DNA of 64,000 nucleotides, from positions 62,001 to 126,000 of the forward strand of contig NZ_JABEQK010000002.1 in NCBI RefSeq assembly GCF_014174275.1, written 5' to 3'. This DNA is from Gluconacetobacter takamatsuzukensis (GTDB lineage: Bacteria; Pseudomonadota; Alphaproteobacteria; Acetobacterales; Acetobacteraceae). Shown piece by piece: positions 43,625 to 53,130 of this stretch. How positions within the stretch are numbered: the stretch's first letter is position 1; the number at the start of each line of letters is the position of its first letter. Position numbers and translations under genes: made by a program. Below the pieces are notes generated by a model. That model did not search any database and was not told where the DNA came from. It saw only the letters and a list, made by a program, of their open reading frames with translations.

Positions 43625-45001
43625 GTGACGACAACAAGAGGGCCAATGGCATGCCCCCCGGTCACGCATCCGTCGGCGACCAACGAGGCAAGCAGGGCGG
43701 GGCGGCGCACCATCGTGCGCTATTCCGTCCTTTCGTTCCTGTTCGTGATCACCGCGATCAATTACGGCGACCGCGCCACGCTCGGCATCGCGGGCTCCAG
43801 CATCGCGCATGACCTCGGCCTGACGCCGGTGGCCATGGGCTATGTCTTCTCGGCCTTCGGCTGGGCCTATGTGCTCAGCCAGGTGCCGGGCGGCTGGCTG
43901 CTGGATCGCTTCGGCTCGATCCGCGTCTATGGCGCCAGCCTGTTCGCCTGGTCGCTCTGCACGCTGGCCATTGCCGGGATCGGCCGGATTCCGCACGCTA
44001 TCGCCTTTCCCGCGCTGTTCGTGCTGTGGGCCGGGCTGGGGCTGGTTGAGGCACCGACCTTCCCCGCCAACAGCCGCATCGTGTCCAGCTGGTTTCCGAC
44101 CTCGGAGCGCGGGCTGGCGACCTCGATCTTCAATTCGGCGCAATATGTCGCGGTGGCGTTCTTTGCCCCGGTGATGGGCTGGGTCACCCAGCAATTCGGC
44201 TGGGAATATATCTTCGCCGCCATGGGCATCGCGGGCATGGGGCTCGCACTCTTCTGGCTGGCGCGGATGCGGCCACCGGCCACCCATCCCGCCGTCAACG
44301 CCGCCGAGCTGGCCTTCATGCGCTCCGGCGGCGCGCTGGTCGACATCGACGACCGCAGCCGGCGGGTCAAGCGCACGCTCACCGGGCGGCAGATCCGCTT
44401 CATGCTGACCGACCGGACCCTGCTGGGCGTCTATGGCGGCCAGTACTGCATTACCGCGATCCTGTATTTCTTCCTGACCTGGTTCCCGCTCTACCTGCAC
44501 CAGTCGCGCGGGCTTTCGATGGCCCAGACCGGGCTGGCGGCCAGCGTGCCGGCGCTGTGCGGGCTGGCCGGCGCGATCGTGGGCGGCGCCCTGTCCGACA
44601 TGCTGCTGCGCGCCGGCCGGTCGGAGACGCTGGCGCGCAAGGCGCCCTATGTGATCGGCATGGCCATCGCCTCGACCATCTGCCTGTGCAATTTCGTCCA
44701 CTCCGCATGGCTGATCGTGGCGATCATGTCCTTCGCCTTCTTCGGCAAGGGTGTCGCCGCCATCGGCTGGGCCGTCATCTCCGACATCGCCCCCCGCGAA
44801 ACGCCGGGGCTGGCCGCCGGGATCTTCAACGGCATCGGCAATATCGCCGGCATCGTGACGCCCATCGTGATCGGCTACATCGTCGCGTGGACGAAATCCT
44901 ATGACGGGGCGCTGCTTTTCGTCGCCGCGCACTGTGTCGTCGCGATCCTTCTCTATCTCTTCGTGGTGGGCAGGATCCGGCGCCTGTCCCTGCCTGCCTG
45001 A
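43625..45001 (+). CDS. MFS transporter, anion:cation symporter (sugar-acid) type
   Basis: The 458-residue protein has twelve predicted helices. The first is YSVLSFLFVITAINYGDRAT, the N-YxDR signature of the ACS family that includes glucarate/galactarate importers GudP and GarP. The intermediate loop is GWLLDRFGSIRVYG, and WAVISDIAPRETPGLAAGIF lies near helix 10. It should import the acid used by the dehydratase with protons. A GTG start with GGGAGA upstream was used. It is downstream of lysR and upstream of the Yellow-like gene. Confidence 0.9.
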   Translation: MTTTRGPMACPPVTHPSATNEASRAGRRTIVRYSVLSFLFVITAINYGDRATLGIAGSSIAHDLGLTPVAMGYVFSAFGWAYVLSQVPGGWLLDRFGSIRVYGASLFAWSLCTLAIAGIGRIPHAIAFPALFVLWAGLGLVEAPTFPANSRIVSSWFPTSERGLATSIFNSAQYVAVAFFAPVMGWVTQQFGWEYIFAAMGIAGMGLALFWLARMRPPATHPAVNAAELAFMRSGGALVDIDDRSRRVKRTLTGRQIRFMLTDRTLLGVYGGQYCITAILYFFLTWFPLYLHQSRGLSMAQTGLAASVPALCGLAGAIVGGALSDMLLRAGRSETLARKAPYVIGMAIASTICLCNFVHSAWLIVAIMSFAFFGKGVAAIGWAVISDIAPRETPGLAAGIFNGIGNIAGIVTPIVIGYIVAWTKSYDGALLFVAAHCVVAILLYLFVVGRIRRLSLPA

Positions 45002-45097
45002 AGCCGGCCGGCAGCGTCGCGGGGGCGACGGCGACCGGCAGCGACCAACGACAACAGAAAATCTCCGACAACAATAACAAGAACAAGAGAATATCCC

Positions 45098-46297
45098 ATG
45101 TCTCATCTTGTCGATGCTTTCAACCGGCCGCTCTCGCGGCGCGCCGCGCTGACGGGGCTGGCCGGCGGCCTGGCGCTGGCCGGGTGCGAGGCCGCCGGCC
45201 TCCGGCAGGCCATGGCCGCTTTCCGGCCGCCGCATCTGCGCGCGACCGTCATCGCCTCCTCACCCCGCTATCTGTGCAACGCCGTGGCCGCGACGCGGGA
45301 CGGCACGCTGTTTCTGGGCGCGCCGCGCTGGGAACTGATGGAAGACACGCCCAGCGTGTTTCGCGTGGCGCCCGACGGCGGCCTGCACCCGTTCCCCGGT
45401 GGAAGCTGGAACCAGTGGAAGCCGGGCGGCGACCCGACCAACGCGTTCCTGATGGTCAACGGCCTGCATATCTTCAGCGACGATACGCTGTGGGTGGTGG
45501 ACCAGGGCGTCGACCCGACGACGGGCAGCACGGTGCCCGGCGGGCAGAAGCTGGTGCAGTTCGACACCCGAAGCGGCAAGGTGCTGCAGGTGCTGCGCTG
45601 GGGGGCCGACATCCTGCCGCCGGGCTCGGCCATGAACGATTTGCGCATTGCCGGCGACCTGATGTTCGTGACCGATTCCGGCCTGGGCGGGATCATCATC
45701 CATCACATGGGCAGCGGCGAGACAGTGCGCCGGCTGTCCGAACATCCCCTGCTGCGGGCAACCGATGCCAAGCCGATGCGCGCGCGTGACGGGCATATCT
45801 TCACGGACCGGAACGGCAAGCGGCCGCTGGTCCATTCGGACATGCTGGAGATCACCGCTGACCGGAAATGGTTCTATTTCTCGGCCCCCGTCGGCCCGCT
45901 GCGCCGCCTGCCGACCAGCGCGCTGCTGGACATGAGCCTGACCGACGCCCAGCTGGCCGCGCAGATCGAAACGGTTCTGGACATGCCGACGATGATGGGC
46001 ACGGCCATCGACACGCTGGACAATGTCTACTTCGCCGATGCCGAGCACGGGCGCATCACGGTGCTGACGCCCGAGCGCAAGCAATTGACGCTGTTCGAAG
46101 ACCCGCGACTGGTCGATGGCGATGCCCTGTTCATCACCGCCGACCGGCACATGCTGGTCCCGATTGCACAGACCGAGCGCCTGCCGGGCAACAATGCGGG
46201 CATCAATGCCCTGAAGCCACCCTTCATCAGCCTCGGCTTCGCACTACCGGAGACGCTGGACGGCCATCGGCTAGGCAATGTCGTAAGCAGCCTCTGA
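45098..46297 (+). CDS. Yellow/MRJP-type beta-propeller protein, exported
   Basis: The 399-residue protein has an N-terminal export signal with SRRAALTGLAGGLALAGC, combining a twin arginine and a lipobox-like Cys. The Major Royal Jelly/Yellow pattern follows: VNGLHIFSDDTLWVVDQGVD, KLVQFDTRSGKVLQVLRW, MNDLRIAGDLMFVTDSGLGG, VHSDMLEITADRKWFYFSA. These are six-bladed propellers related to lactonases, so a periplasmic sugar-lactonase role beside the dehydrogenase is attractive but unproven. Palindromic element A starts right after its stop. Confidence 0.82.
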   Translation: MSHLVDAFNRPLSRRAALTGLAGGLALAGCEAAGLRQAMAAFRPPHLRATVIASSPRYLCNAVAATRDGTLFLGAPRWELMEDTPSVFRVAPDGGLHPFPGGSWNQWKPGGDPTNAFLMVNGLHIFSDDTLWVVDQGVDPTTGSTVPGGQKLVQFDTRSGKVLQVLRWGADILPPGSAMNDLRIAGDLMFVTDSGLGGIIIHHMGSGETVRRLSEHPLLRATDAKPMRARDGHIFTDRNGKRPLVHSDMLEITADRKWFYFSAPVGPLRRLPTSALLDMSLTDAQLAAQIETVLDMPTMMGTAIDTLDNVYFADAEHGRITVLTPERKQLTLFEDPRLVDGDALFITADRHMLVPIAQTERLPGNNAGINALKPPFISLGFALPETLDGHRLGNVVSSL

Positions 46298-46398
46298 GAG
46301 CCTGAGCGTAAATGCGCTCTGGTGGCGATCCGACGCGCGGGCGCGGCCCGGCGGGCCGCCGCTCTCGCTCACCAGACCACATTTCCGGTCAGGCTCCG
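46298..46398. repeat. Palindromic element A, copy 3 (inverted orientation)
   Basis: GAGCCTGAGCGTAAATG pairs, with three mismatches, with CATTTCCGGTCAGGCTC at the right end. The core is the reverse complement of that in copy 1 (CTGGTGGCGATCCGACGCGC ... GCCGCTCTCGCTCACCAG). It begins at the base after the TGA (46295-46297) of the Yellow-like gene and separates that gene from the dehydrogenase operon. Confidence 0.8.
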
Positions 46399-46496
46399 AT
46401 TCTGTCGGCCGGAAATATCGGAAACACAAAGTCATCAAGACGATTTTTTGCGACCGCATGATGCCGGTTGCGAAAACAGAGGAGTGGGAGAACGGA

Positions 46497-47222
46497 ATGA
46501 AACGGCGCGACGTCATGAAAGGGGGGCTGGTGCTGATGGCGACCGCCACGCTGGCCTCCATCTACAAACCGGCCTATTCCAAGACATTCGTCGGCGGCAG
46601 CGGCCTGTGGAAGGCCGATCCGCCGCCGCCGCTGACGGTGGTCGATTCCAGCCGGCTGGTCTATCTGACCCAGGCCGAGGCGAAGCTGGTCGGCGCGGTG
46701 TTCGATGTCCTGATCCCCCATGACGAACTCGGGATCGGCGCGACCGAGGCCGGCTGCGTCACCTTTCTCGACCACCAGTTGGCCGGCCCCTATGGCGCGG
46801 CGGCCAAGGATTACAGGCTGGGCCCGGTGGTCGAGGGCCTGCCGCAACAGGGTCCGCAAAGCATCGCGACCCCGGCGGAGCTTTACCGCACCGGCCTGGC
46901 CGAACTGGACCGCGCGGCACAGGCCAAGTTCGGCAAGCCGTTCATCGACCTGCCGGAAGAGCAGAAGATCGCCTTCATGAAAGGGATCGAAACCGGGGCC
47001 ATCGCCTTCGAAACCCTGAAATCGAACGAATTCTTCTCGATGCTGTTGCAGAATGTCCGCGAGGGCTACCTGGCCGACCCGATGTATGGCGGCAACCGCG
47101 ACATGGTCGGCTGGAAGCTCGTCGGCTTCCCCGGTGCCATCTACGATTATCGCGACTGGATGGTGTCGAAGCGGGGCAAGAAGATCGACGTCGAACCCGT
47201 CAGCCTGCTGAGCCGCGCCTGA
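46497..47222 (+). CDS. Gluconate 2-dehydrogenase subunit 3 family protein (small subunit)
   Basis: The 241-residue protein has a twin-arginine signal (KRRDVMKGGLVLMATATLAS) and the subunit-3 pattern AKLVGAVFDVLIPHDELGIG, AGCVTFLDHQL, YRTGLAELDRAAQAKFGK, FFSMLLQNVREGYLADPMYG and VGWKLVGFPG. This small subunit is folded in the cytoplasm and carries the GMC flavoprotein through the Tat pathway. The start has GGGAG 7 bases ahead. It precedes the flavoprotein and cytochrome genes in the same order as known membrane-bound polyol/aldonate dehydrogenases. Confidence 0.93.
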   Translation: MKRRDVMKGGLVLMATATLASIYKPAYSKTFVGGSGLWKADPPPPLTVVDSSRLVYLTQAEAKLVGAVFDVLIPHDELGIGATEAGCVTFLDHQLAGPYGAAAKDYRLGPVVEGLPQQGPQSIATPAELYRTGLAELDRAAQAKFGKPFIDLPEEQKIAFMKGIETGAIAFETLKSNEFFSMLLQNVREGYLADPMYGGNRDMVGWKLVGFPGAIYDYRDWMVSKRGKKIDVEPVSLLSRA

Positions 47223-47300
47223 TAGCGGGGCGCCCGGCGGACCGTCCCGGGCGCTTTCGTTTCGATCAAGCGACAATAAGAAGAAAAAAGGTACGTTTCC

Positions 47301-49076
47301 ATGAATTACAAGAGGCCGAAGGCCGATGTCGTCATCATTGGGCTGGGCTGGTCCGGCTCCACGATGGCCGAGGAGCTGACCCGCGCGGGATTGAACGTCG
47401 TCGCGATCGAGCGCGGCGCGTGGCGGGACACCACCACCAGCTTCCCCACCACACGCGACCCCGACGAGCTCAGCGGCTCGGTGCGCAAGGATATTCTCCA
47501 GGCGCCGGTGACCGAAACCTATACGGTGCGCAACAAGGCCGACCAGACCGCCCTGCCGCTGCGCAGATATCATAACCTGACGCTGGGCAACAATGTCGGC
47601 GGCGCGGGCACGCACTGGGCCGGGGCAAGCTGGCGCTGGCAATCGTTCGACCACCAGCCCTACACCCGCGTCATGGAACGGTACGGCGCCAAGCAGCTTG
47701 TCGACGGGCTGATCCTGCAGGATTGGGGCGTGACCTACGACGATCTGGAGCCGTTCTACGACCGGTTCGAGAAGATCGCGGGCACGTCGGGTACGGCGGG
47801 CGTGATCAACGGGGTCAAGCAGCCGGGCGGCAACCCGTTCGAGGGGTCGCGCACCAGCCCCTACCCCACCCCCGCGCTGGAACGGACCCGCGCCAACCTG
47901 CTGTTTTCCGAAGCCGCGACCCGCCTGGGCTATCACCCGTTCCCGGTCCCGTCCGCGATGATCGGCGCGCCCTATACCAACGCGCTGGGCCTCAACCTGG
48001 CGCCCTGCACCTATTGCGGCTACTGCCAGTTGTACGGATGCGGCAACTGGTCGAAATCCAGCCCCAATATCTGCATCCTGCCGGTGCTGATGCAGCGCCC
48101 CAACTTCACGGTCGTCACCGAATCCGAAGTGATCCGGATCAATACCACGCCCGACAAGAAGATGGCGACGGGCGTGACCTTCGTCGATTCCAACGGCGAT
48201 ATCGGCGAGCAGCCGGCCGACATCGTCATCACCGCCACCTTCACGCTGGACAATACCCGCCTGCTGCTGCTGTCGGGCATCAGCACGCCCTATGATTTCG
48301 CATCGGGCCAGGGTGTCGTCGGGCGGGCCTTCACCTTCCAGACCCTGTCCTGGGGCTTCATGTTCTTCGAGAACGAGTATCTGAACCCGTTCATGAACAC
48401 CGGCGCGCTGGCCACCCAGATCGACGATTTCAACGGCGACAATTTCGACCATACCGGGCTGGGCTTCATCGGCGGCGCCGGCATCCAGTCGCTGTGCAAC
48501 CAGGGGCTGCCGATCGGCATGGCCGGCCTGGTGCCCGAGGGCAGCCCGCAATGGGGAAAGGGCTGGAAGCAAGCCTTCCAGAAAGGTTACCAGAATTACG
48601 CGCAGATCCAGGGCCAGGGCACGAATTTCGCCCATCGCGAGCAGTTCCTGGACCTCGACCCGACCTACAAGGACCGTTTCGGCCAGCCGCTGCTGCGCAT
48701 CACCTTCGACTACAACGAGAACGATCGCCGATCGGGCCGTTTCGTCCGCGACAAGTGCGTGGAAATCGCCCGCGAGATGGGCGCCAAGCAGGTCTGGGGC
48801 GATTCCTTCCCCGACCAGCCCTATTCCGGCTACCGGCCGTGGGATTCGTCGCACGTGCAGGGCGGCGTGGTGATGGGCGAGGACCCGAAGACCAGCGTGC
48901 AGAACCGGTATCAGCAGAACTGGGACATTCCCAACCTGTTCGTGATCGGCGCCTCGTCCTTTCCGAACAATGCCGGATACAACCCGACAGTTGCCGTGGG
49001 GGCCACGACCCTGTGGACCGCGAAGGCGATCAGGGAGATGTACCTCAAGAATCCCGGCCCGCTGGTAAGGGTGTGA
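47301..49076 (+). CDS. GMC family FAD-dependent dehydrogenase (large subunit)
   Basis: The 591-residue flavoprotein has the FAD dinucleotide motif VIIGLGWSGSTMAEEL and the GMC stretch LGNNVGGAGTHWAGASWRW. A cysteine cluster CTYCGYCQLYGCG, seen in FAD-glucose dehydrogenases with a 3Fe-4S centre, is present. The C-terminal active-site region is SSHVQGGVVMG...NLFVIGASSFPNNAGYNPTVA. It lacks its own signal, agreeing with export by the small subunit. It should oxidise a sugar, polyol or aldonate at the periplasmic face and pass electrons to the cytochrome subunit; the exact substrate is open. Confidence 0.93.
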   Translation: MNYKRPKADVVIIGLGWSGSTMAEELTRAGLNVVAIERGAWRDTTTSFPTTRDPDELSGSVRKDILQAPVTETYTVRNKADQTALPLRRYHNLTLGNNVGGAGTHWAGASWRWQSFDHQPYTRVMERYGAKQLVDGLILQDWGVTYDDLEPFYDRFEKIAGTSGTAGVINGVKQPGGNPFEGSRTSPYPTPALERTRANLLFSEAATRLGYHPFPVPSAMIGAPYTNALGLNLAPCTYCGYCQLYGCGNWSKSSPNICILPVLMQRPNFTVVTESEVIRINTTPDKKMATGVTFVDSNGDIGEQPADIVITATFTLDNTRLLLLSGISTPYDFASGQGVVGRAFTFQTLSWGFMFFENEYLNPFMNTGALATQIDDFNGDNFDHTGLGFIGGAGIQSLCNQGLPIGMAGLVPEGSPQWGKGWKQAFQKGYQNYAQIQGQGTNFAHREQFLDLDPTYKDRFGQPLLRITFDYNENDRRSGRFVRDKCVEIAREMGAKQVWGDSFPDQPYSGYRPWDSSHVQGGVVMGEDPKTSVQNRYQQNWDIPNLFVIGASSFPNNAGYNPTVAVGATTLWTAKAIREMYLKNPGPLVRV

Positions 49077-49078
49077 CC

Positions 49079-50344
49079 ATGGCAAGATATCTGCTCCGCA
49101 GCGCGCTGCGTGCCTGCATCAATGGTGGGGTGGCCCTGTCCGTGGCGGCCCTGTTCGCCCACGGCGCCCAGGCGCAGGATGCACCCGCCGACAGGGTCGA
49201 ACATGGCCGCTATCTCGCGATCGCCAGCGATTGCGTCGCCTGCCATACCGCCCCTGGCGGCAAGCCCTTCGCCGGCGGGCTGGACCTGAACACGCCCTTC
49301 GGCACCATCACGGCGAGCAACATCACATCCGACAGGGCGACGGGCATCGGGTCGTGGACCTTGCAGCAGTTCGATGCCGCGGTCCGGCACGGCAAGGGCC
49401 CGAATGGGCACCTCTATCCCGCCATGCCCTATACGGCCTACGCCAGGATGACCGACGCCGACCTGGCGGATCTCTGGGCGTATATCCGCACCGTTCCGGC
49501 GGTCAGCCAGAAGGTGGTCGAGAACAAGCTGCCCTTCCCCTACAATATCCGCGCGGCCCTGATCGTGTGGAACGCCCTGTTCTTCGACAGCACGCCCTTC
49601 AAGCCCGATTCCGCAAAAAGCGACGCCGTCAATCGCGGCGCCTATCTGGTCGAGGCGCTGGCCCATTGCGGCATCTGCCATACGCCCAAGAACGCGTTCG
49701 GCAGCGATAGCGGGGCGACCTATCAGGGGACGTCGCTGCAAGGCTGGCACGCGCCCGACCTGACCAACAACGACCATACCGGCCTGGGCAAATGGAGCGC
49801 GGAGGACATCGTCACCTATCTGCGCAGCGGCACCAACCGCTACACGGCCTCCTCGGGGCCGATGACGGAAGTGATCGTGAATTCCACGCAGCATCTGACG
49901 GATGCCGACCTGCAGGCCATCGCCGCCTATTTCAAGGCCCTGCCGGCGCGGCATGTCGAGGCTCCCCAGCCGCTTCCCGCCACCAACGCACAGGTGGAGG
50001 CCGGCCGGCGCGAATTCGTCGTGCAATGCAGCGCCTGCCACACCAGCAGCGGCCAGGGCGTGGCGAACATGATCCCGTCGCTTCAGGCCAACCCCGCGAT
50101 CAACGCGAAAAGCCCGGACAGCCTGCTGAACATCCTGCTGGCAGGCACCACCGGCCCCGCGACCACAGCGAACCCGACGGGCGCCGCCATGCCCGGCTTC
50201 GCCTGGAAATTGCAGGACGACCAGATCGCGAATGTCCTGACCTATATCCGCAACAGCCAGGGCAATGCCGCGCCCGCCGTCTCGACCACCGATGTTGCGA
50301 AGGCCCGCAAGGCGCTGGGTGCCCAGCCGGTGGTCTGGCACTGA
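49079..50344 (+). CDS. Triheme cytochrome c subunit of the GMC dehydrogenase
   Basis: The 421-residue protein has a Sec signal (GGVALSVAALFAHGAQA) and three haem c sites: CVACH (near 52), CGICH (near 200) and CSACH (near 320). This is the standard cytochrome subunit of acetic-acid-bacterial membrane dehydrogenases. It passes electrons from the flavoprotein to ubiquinone. It begins 2 bases after the flavoprotein stop, so the two are coupled. The C-terminus lacks an obvious anchor helix. A strong hairpin follows the stop. Confidence 0.94.
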   Translation: MARYLLRSALRACINGGVALSVAALFAHGAQAQDAPADRVEHGRYLAIASDCVACHTAPGGKPFAGGLDLNTPFGTITASNITSDRATGIGSWTLQQFDAAVRHGKGPNGHLYPAMPYTAYARMTDADLADLWAYIRTVPAVSQKVVENKLPFPYNIRAALIVWNALFFDSTPFKPDSAKSDAVNRGAYLVEALAHCGICHTPKNAFGSDSGATYQGTSLQGWHAPDLTNNDHTGLGKWSAEDIVTYLRSGTNRYTASSGPMTEVIVNSTQHLTDADLQAIAAYFKALPARHVEAPQPLPATNAQVEAGRREFVVQCSACHTSSGQGVANMIPSLQANPAINAKSPDSLLNILLAGTTGPATTANPTGAAMPGFAWKLQDDQIANVLTYIRNSQGNAAPAVSTTDVAKARKALGAQPVVWH

Positions 50345-50352
50345 CGACGGCA

Positions 50353-50390
50353 CCGGCCGCTGCCCCCGAAATATCGGGTGCGGCGGCCGG
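50353..50390. terminator. Hairpin between convergent cytochrome and nitroreductase genes
   Basis: CCGGCCGC (50353-50360) pairs with GCGGCCGG (50383-50390), and CCCGA/TCGGG inside extends the stem. It lies in the 60-base gap between two convergent stops and probably ends both transcripts. Confidence 0.65.
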
Positions 50391-50404
50391 CCCGGCGGAC
50401 CGGA

Positions 50405-51016
50405 TCAGGAAAACCGGTTCCGGAAGATGATGTCTTTGTCGGGCACGATGCCGCCGGTCGGGTACGGGGCGGCGGCGGTCTTGCCGATGGCGACGAACAT
50501 CACGATCTCATGGTCGGACGGCAGGCCGATCAACTCCCCCACCGCCCCGAAATCGAACCCGTCCATCGGGCAGGTCGCATAGCCCATGCTTTCGGCCAGC
50601 AGCATGATCGCGCCGGCGGCCATGCCGCAGGAGCGCATGCCCTCGTCCCGCTGCACCTGCTCGCGCCCGCGATAATACTGGTCGATCGCGCCCACCATGA
50701 AGTCGCGCACGCCCGGTTCGGCATTTTCCCAATACCGCTCGGGCGCTTTTTCCCACGCCGCGATATCGGCGCACAGCACCAGCAGGACCGAGGCATCGGT
50801 CACCTGCGGCTGGTCCCAGGCCACCTTGCGGATCTGCCTGCGCAGGTCCGGATCGGTCACGACCAGGAAGCGCCAGTTCTGGATATTGAAGGCGGTGGGC
50901 ATGCGCCGCGCCAGGCCGAGGATGGTGTCCAGGTCGGCATCGGGCATGCGACAGGCGGCATCGAAGCTCTTGGTCGCGCGGCGCTTGAGGATGGAGGCGG
51001 CGACATCGAGGGCCAT
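50405..51016 (-). CDS. Nitroreductase family protein
   Basis: The 203-residue FMN-dependent oxidoreductase has the fold's start (AASILKRRATKSFDAACRMP), DTILGLARRMPTAFNIQNWR (FMN-binding Asn/Gln/Trp region) and MLLAESMGYATCPMDGFD near the C-terminus. It may reduce quinones or nitro compounds; the substrate is unknown. The ATG at 51016 starts the conserved protein; a GTG at 51076 overlapping the upstream stop is an alternative. It is last in the ABM / Tm-1 / PEP-hydrolase operon. Confidence 0.9.
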   Translation of the reverse strand: MALDVAASILKRRATKSFDAACRMPDADLDTILGLARRMPTAFNIQNWRFLVVTDPDLRRQIRKVAWDQPQVTDASVLLVLCADIAAWEKAPERYWENAEPGVRDFMVGAIDQYYRGREQVQRDEGMRSCGMAAGAIMLLAESMGYATCPMDGFDFGAVGELIGLPSDHEIVMFVAIGKTAAAPYPTGGIVPDKDIIFRNRFS

Positions 51017-51072
51017 CGCGGAATCGTCCTTTTTCTTCGGCGCGGGGGAGGCAGGGTCCGGGAACACGATTG

Positions 51073-51903
51073 TCACCGCGTCATGGCCTTGAAGCTGCGG
51101 GTCTGCGCGACCAGCGCGGTTTCGGCCGGCAGGCGCTCCATGCTCGATGCGCCATAGAAGCCGTGGCAATCCGGGCAGGCATCCAGCACCGCCTGCGCAT
51201 CGGCCGGCATCGCGATGGGTCCGCCATGGCACAGCAGGATGACATCGTCGCGCACGCTCTTCGCGGCATCGGAAATCTCGTTGATCAGCCTGATCGAATC
51301 TTCCAGCGTAAAGGCGGTCTCGGCGCCGATGCTGCCGCCGGTGGTCAGCCCCATATGGGCGACCAGGATATCGGCACCCGCGCGGGCCATGTCCTTCGCC
51401 TGTTCGACATCGAAGACATAGGGCGTGGTCAGCATGTCCTTGCGGCGCGCCCGGGCCACCACGTCGACCTCCAGGCTGTAGCTCATGCCCGTCTCTTCCA
51501 GGTTCTTGCGGAAATTGCCGTCGATCAGGCCCACGGTCGGGAAATTCTGGATGCCCGAGAACCCGACGCGGCGCAGATCGTCGAGAAACACGTCGAAATC
51601 CACGAACGGGTCGGTGCCGTTCACCCCCGCCAGCACCGGCGTATCCGGCACCACGGGCAGCACCTCGCGCGCCATGTCCATGACGATCTGGTTGGCGTTG
51701 CCATAGGCCAGGATGCCGGCCAGCGACCCGCGCCCGGCCATGCGATAGCGGCCGGAATTGTAGATCACGATCAGGTCGATCCCGCCCGCGGCCTCGCATT
51801 TCGCGGACAGGCCCGTGCCCGCGCCCCCGCCGACGATGGGCCTGCGCTCCGCGATCAGCGTGCGCAGGCGGCCGAGGATGGCGCTCCGTTCAATTCTGGG
51901 CAT
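51073..51903 (-). CDS. Phosphoenolpyruvate-hydrolase-like TIM-barrel protein
   Basis: The 276-residue protein matches the TIM-barrel half of plant Tm-1. Visible are [60 protein letters not shown] and [20 protein letters not shown]. The family (PEP hydrolase, PF09370-type) resembles PEP mutase/isocitrate lyase enzymes. Its start overlaps the end of the Tm-1-like gene by 14 bases, so the two are co-translated and probably form one functional unit. Confidence 0.88.
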   Translation of the reverse strand: MPRIERSAILGRLRTLIAERRPIVGGGAGTGLSAKCEAAGGIDLIVIYNSGRYRMAGRGSLAGILAYGNANQIVMDMAREVLPVVPDTPVLAGVNGTDPFVDFDVFLDDLRRVGFSGIQNFPTVGLIDGNFRKNLEETGMSYSLEVDVVARARRKDMLTTPYVFDVEQAKDMARAGADILVAHMGLTTGGSIGAETAFTLEDSIRLINEISDAAKSVRDDVILLCHGGPIAMPADAQAVLDACPDCHGFYGASSMERLPAETALVAQTRSFKAMTR

Positions 51904-53113
51904 GGGGCTGTGTCTCCTTGAAGAGGGTTTTGAAGTCCGTCGCCATCGCGCGGGCGAAGGCGGGATCGTTCAGGGCGCAGGGCAGGCTGACGAAGCGCCG
52001 CTGCCGCGTCTGCCGCAGGGTGGCCAGCAGCGCGTCGCGAAACGCCGCGTCCGCCGCCGGATCGTGAAAATTCTGTCCCGGCAGGTCGAGTTCCGAAAAC
52101 CCGCCTTCGGGGTAATAGAAGCGCACCGGCCCGTCGCACCGGTTCAGCCGCTCGCCGATCAGGCGGCCCATCTCGCGGCATTCCTCCGCCGTCGTGCGCA
52201 TCAGCGTGATGAAGGGATTGTGCCGCACCAGCACCCGGTCCCGATAGCGATCGGGCACGCTGTCCATGGCGCCGAAATTGACCATGTCCAGCCCGCCGCA
52301 GCTTCCGACATACGGCACCCCGGTGCGGGCGATCGCCTCCAGCCGCTCCGCCCCGCAGGCGAAGATGCCGCCCGCCACGAAATCGCAGAATTCGGTGGTG
52401 GTGATGTCCAGCACCCCGCGGATCACGCCCTGCTCCACCAGCCGTTCCATCGACCGCCCGCCGGTGCCGGTGGCGTGGAAGACCAGGCTTTCGAACCCGC
52501 CCCCCAGCACCCGCACCGCCTCGGTGACGCAGCGCGTCGTCACGCCGAACATGGTGATGCCGACGGCCGGGCGCGGATCGGCATCGGGCGGCGGCCGGTG
52601 GCGCGCCATGCCCGCCATGGCGTTGGCCGCGTTGGTCAGGATGGACCGCGAAATCCGGTTCAGCCCCTGCAGGTCGACCACCGAATAGACCATGGACAGG
52701 TCGACATCACCCACATAGGGCGCCACGTTGCCCGATGCGACGGTGGAAACCAGGATCTTGGGCAGCCCGATGGGCAGCGCCTGCATGGCCGGCGCCACCA
52801 CGGCGGCCCCGCCCGACCCGCCGATGGCCACCACCCCGGCCAGGTCGTCGCAGGCGGGCAGGAAGCGCCGCAGGGCCTCGGACATCGCGGCGATGGCCCG
52901 GCCGCGCTCGCCGCAGAACACTGCCCCCGCGCCGCCGGGGTGATGCCCGGCCACCACCCGCGCGGCGATATCCGCGCAGTCCGGCGAGGTGCCGCCGGTG
53001 CTGACATCCACGATCCGCCCGCTGACGCCCCGCTCGGCCAGCACGGCGCGCAGGAACAGCAATTCGTCGGGCTTGGTGTCGGCCGTGCCCAGGATGTAGA
53101 CGTGCGAGCCCAT
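51890..53113 (-). CDS. Tm-1-like ATP-binding (UPF0261) protein
   Basis: The 407-residue protein starts [20 protein letters not shown] and contains [40 protein letters not shown] and [35 protein letters not shown] follows, matching the ATP-binding half of tomato Tm-1, which blocks tobamovirus replicase. In bacteria the role is unknown. ATG at 53131 in a TGATG overlap with the upstream ABM gene is an alternative start; 53113 opens the conserved domain. The operon order is ABM, this gene, PEP-hydrolase-like, nitroreductase. Confidence 0.88.
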   Translation of the reverse strand: MGSHVYILGTADTKPDELLFLRAVLAERGVSGRIVDVSTGGTSPDCADIAARVVAGHHPGGAGAVFCGERGRAIAAMSEALRRFLPACDDLAGVVAIGGSGGAAVVAPAMQALPIGLPKILVSTVASGNVAPYVGDVDLSMVYSVVDLQGLNRISRSILTNAANAMAGMARHRPPPDADPRPAVGITMFGVTTRCVTEAVRVLGGGFESLVFHATGTGGRSMERLVEQGVIRGVLDITTTEFCDFVAGGIFACGAERLEAIARTGVPYVGSCGGLDMVNFGAMDSVPDRYRDRVLVRHNPFITLMRTTAEECREMGRLIGERLNRCDGPVRFYYPEGGFSELDLPGQNFHDPAADAAFRDALLATLRQTRQRRFVSLPCALNDPAFARAMATDFKTLFKETQPHAQN

Positions 53114-53130
53114 GGCGTGCCGGCCCGTCA

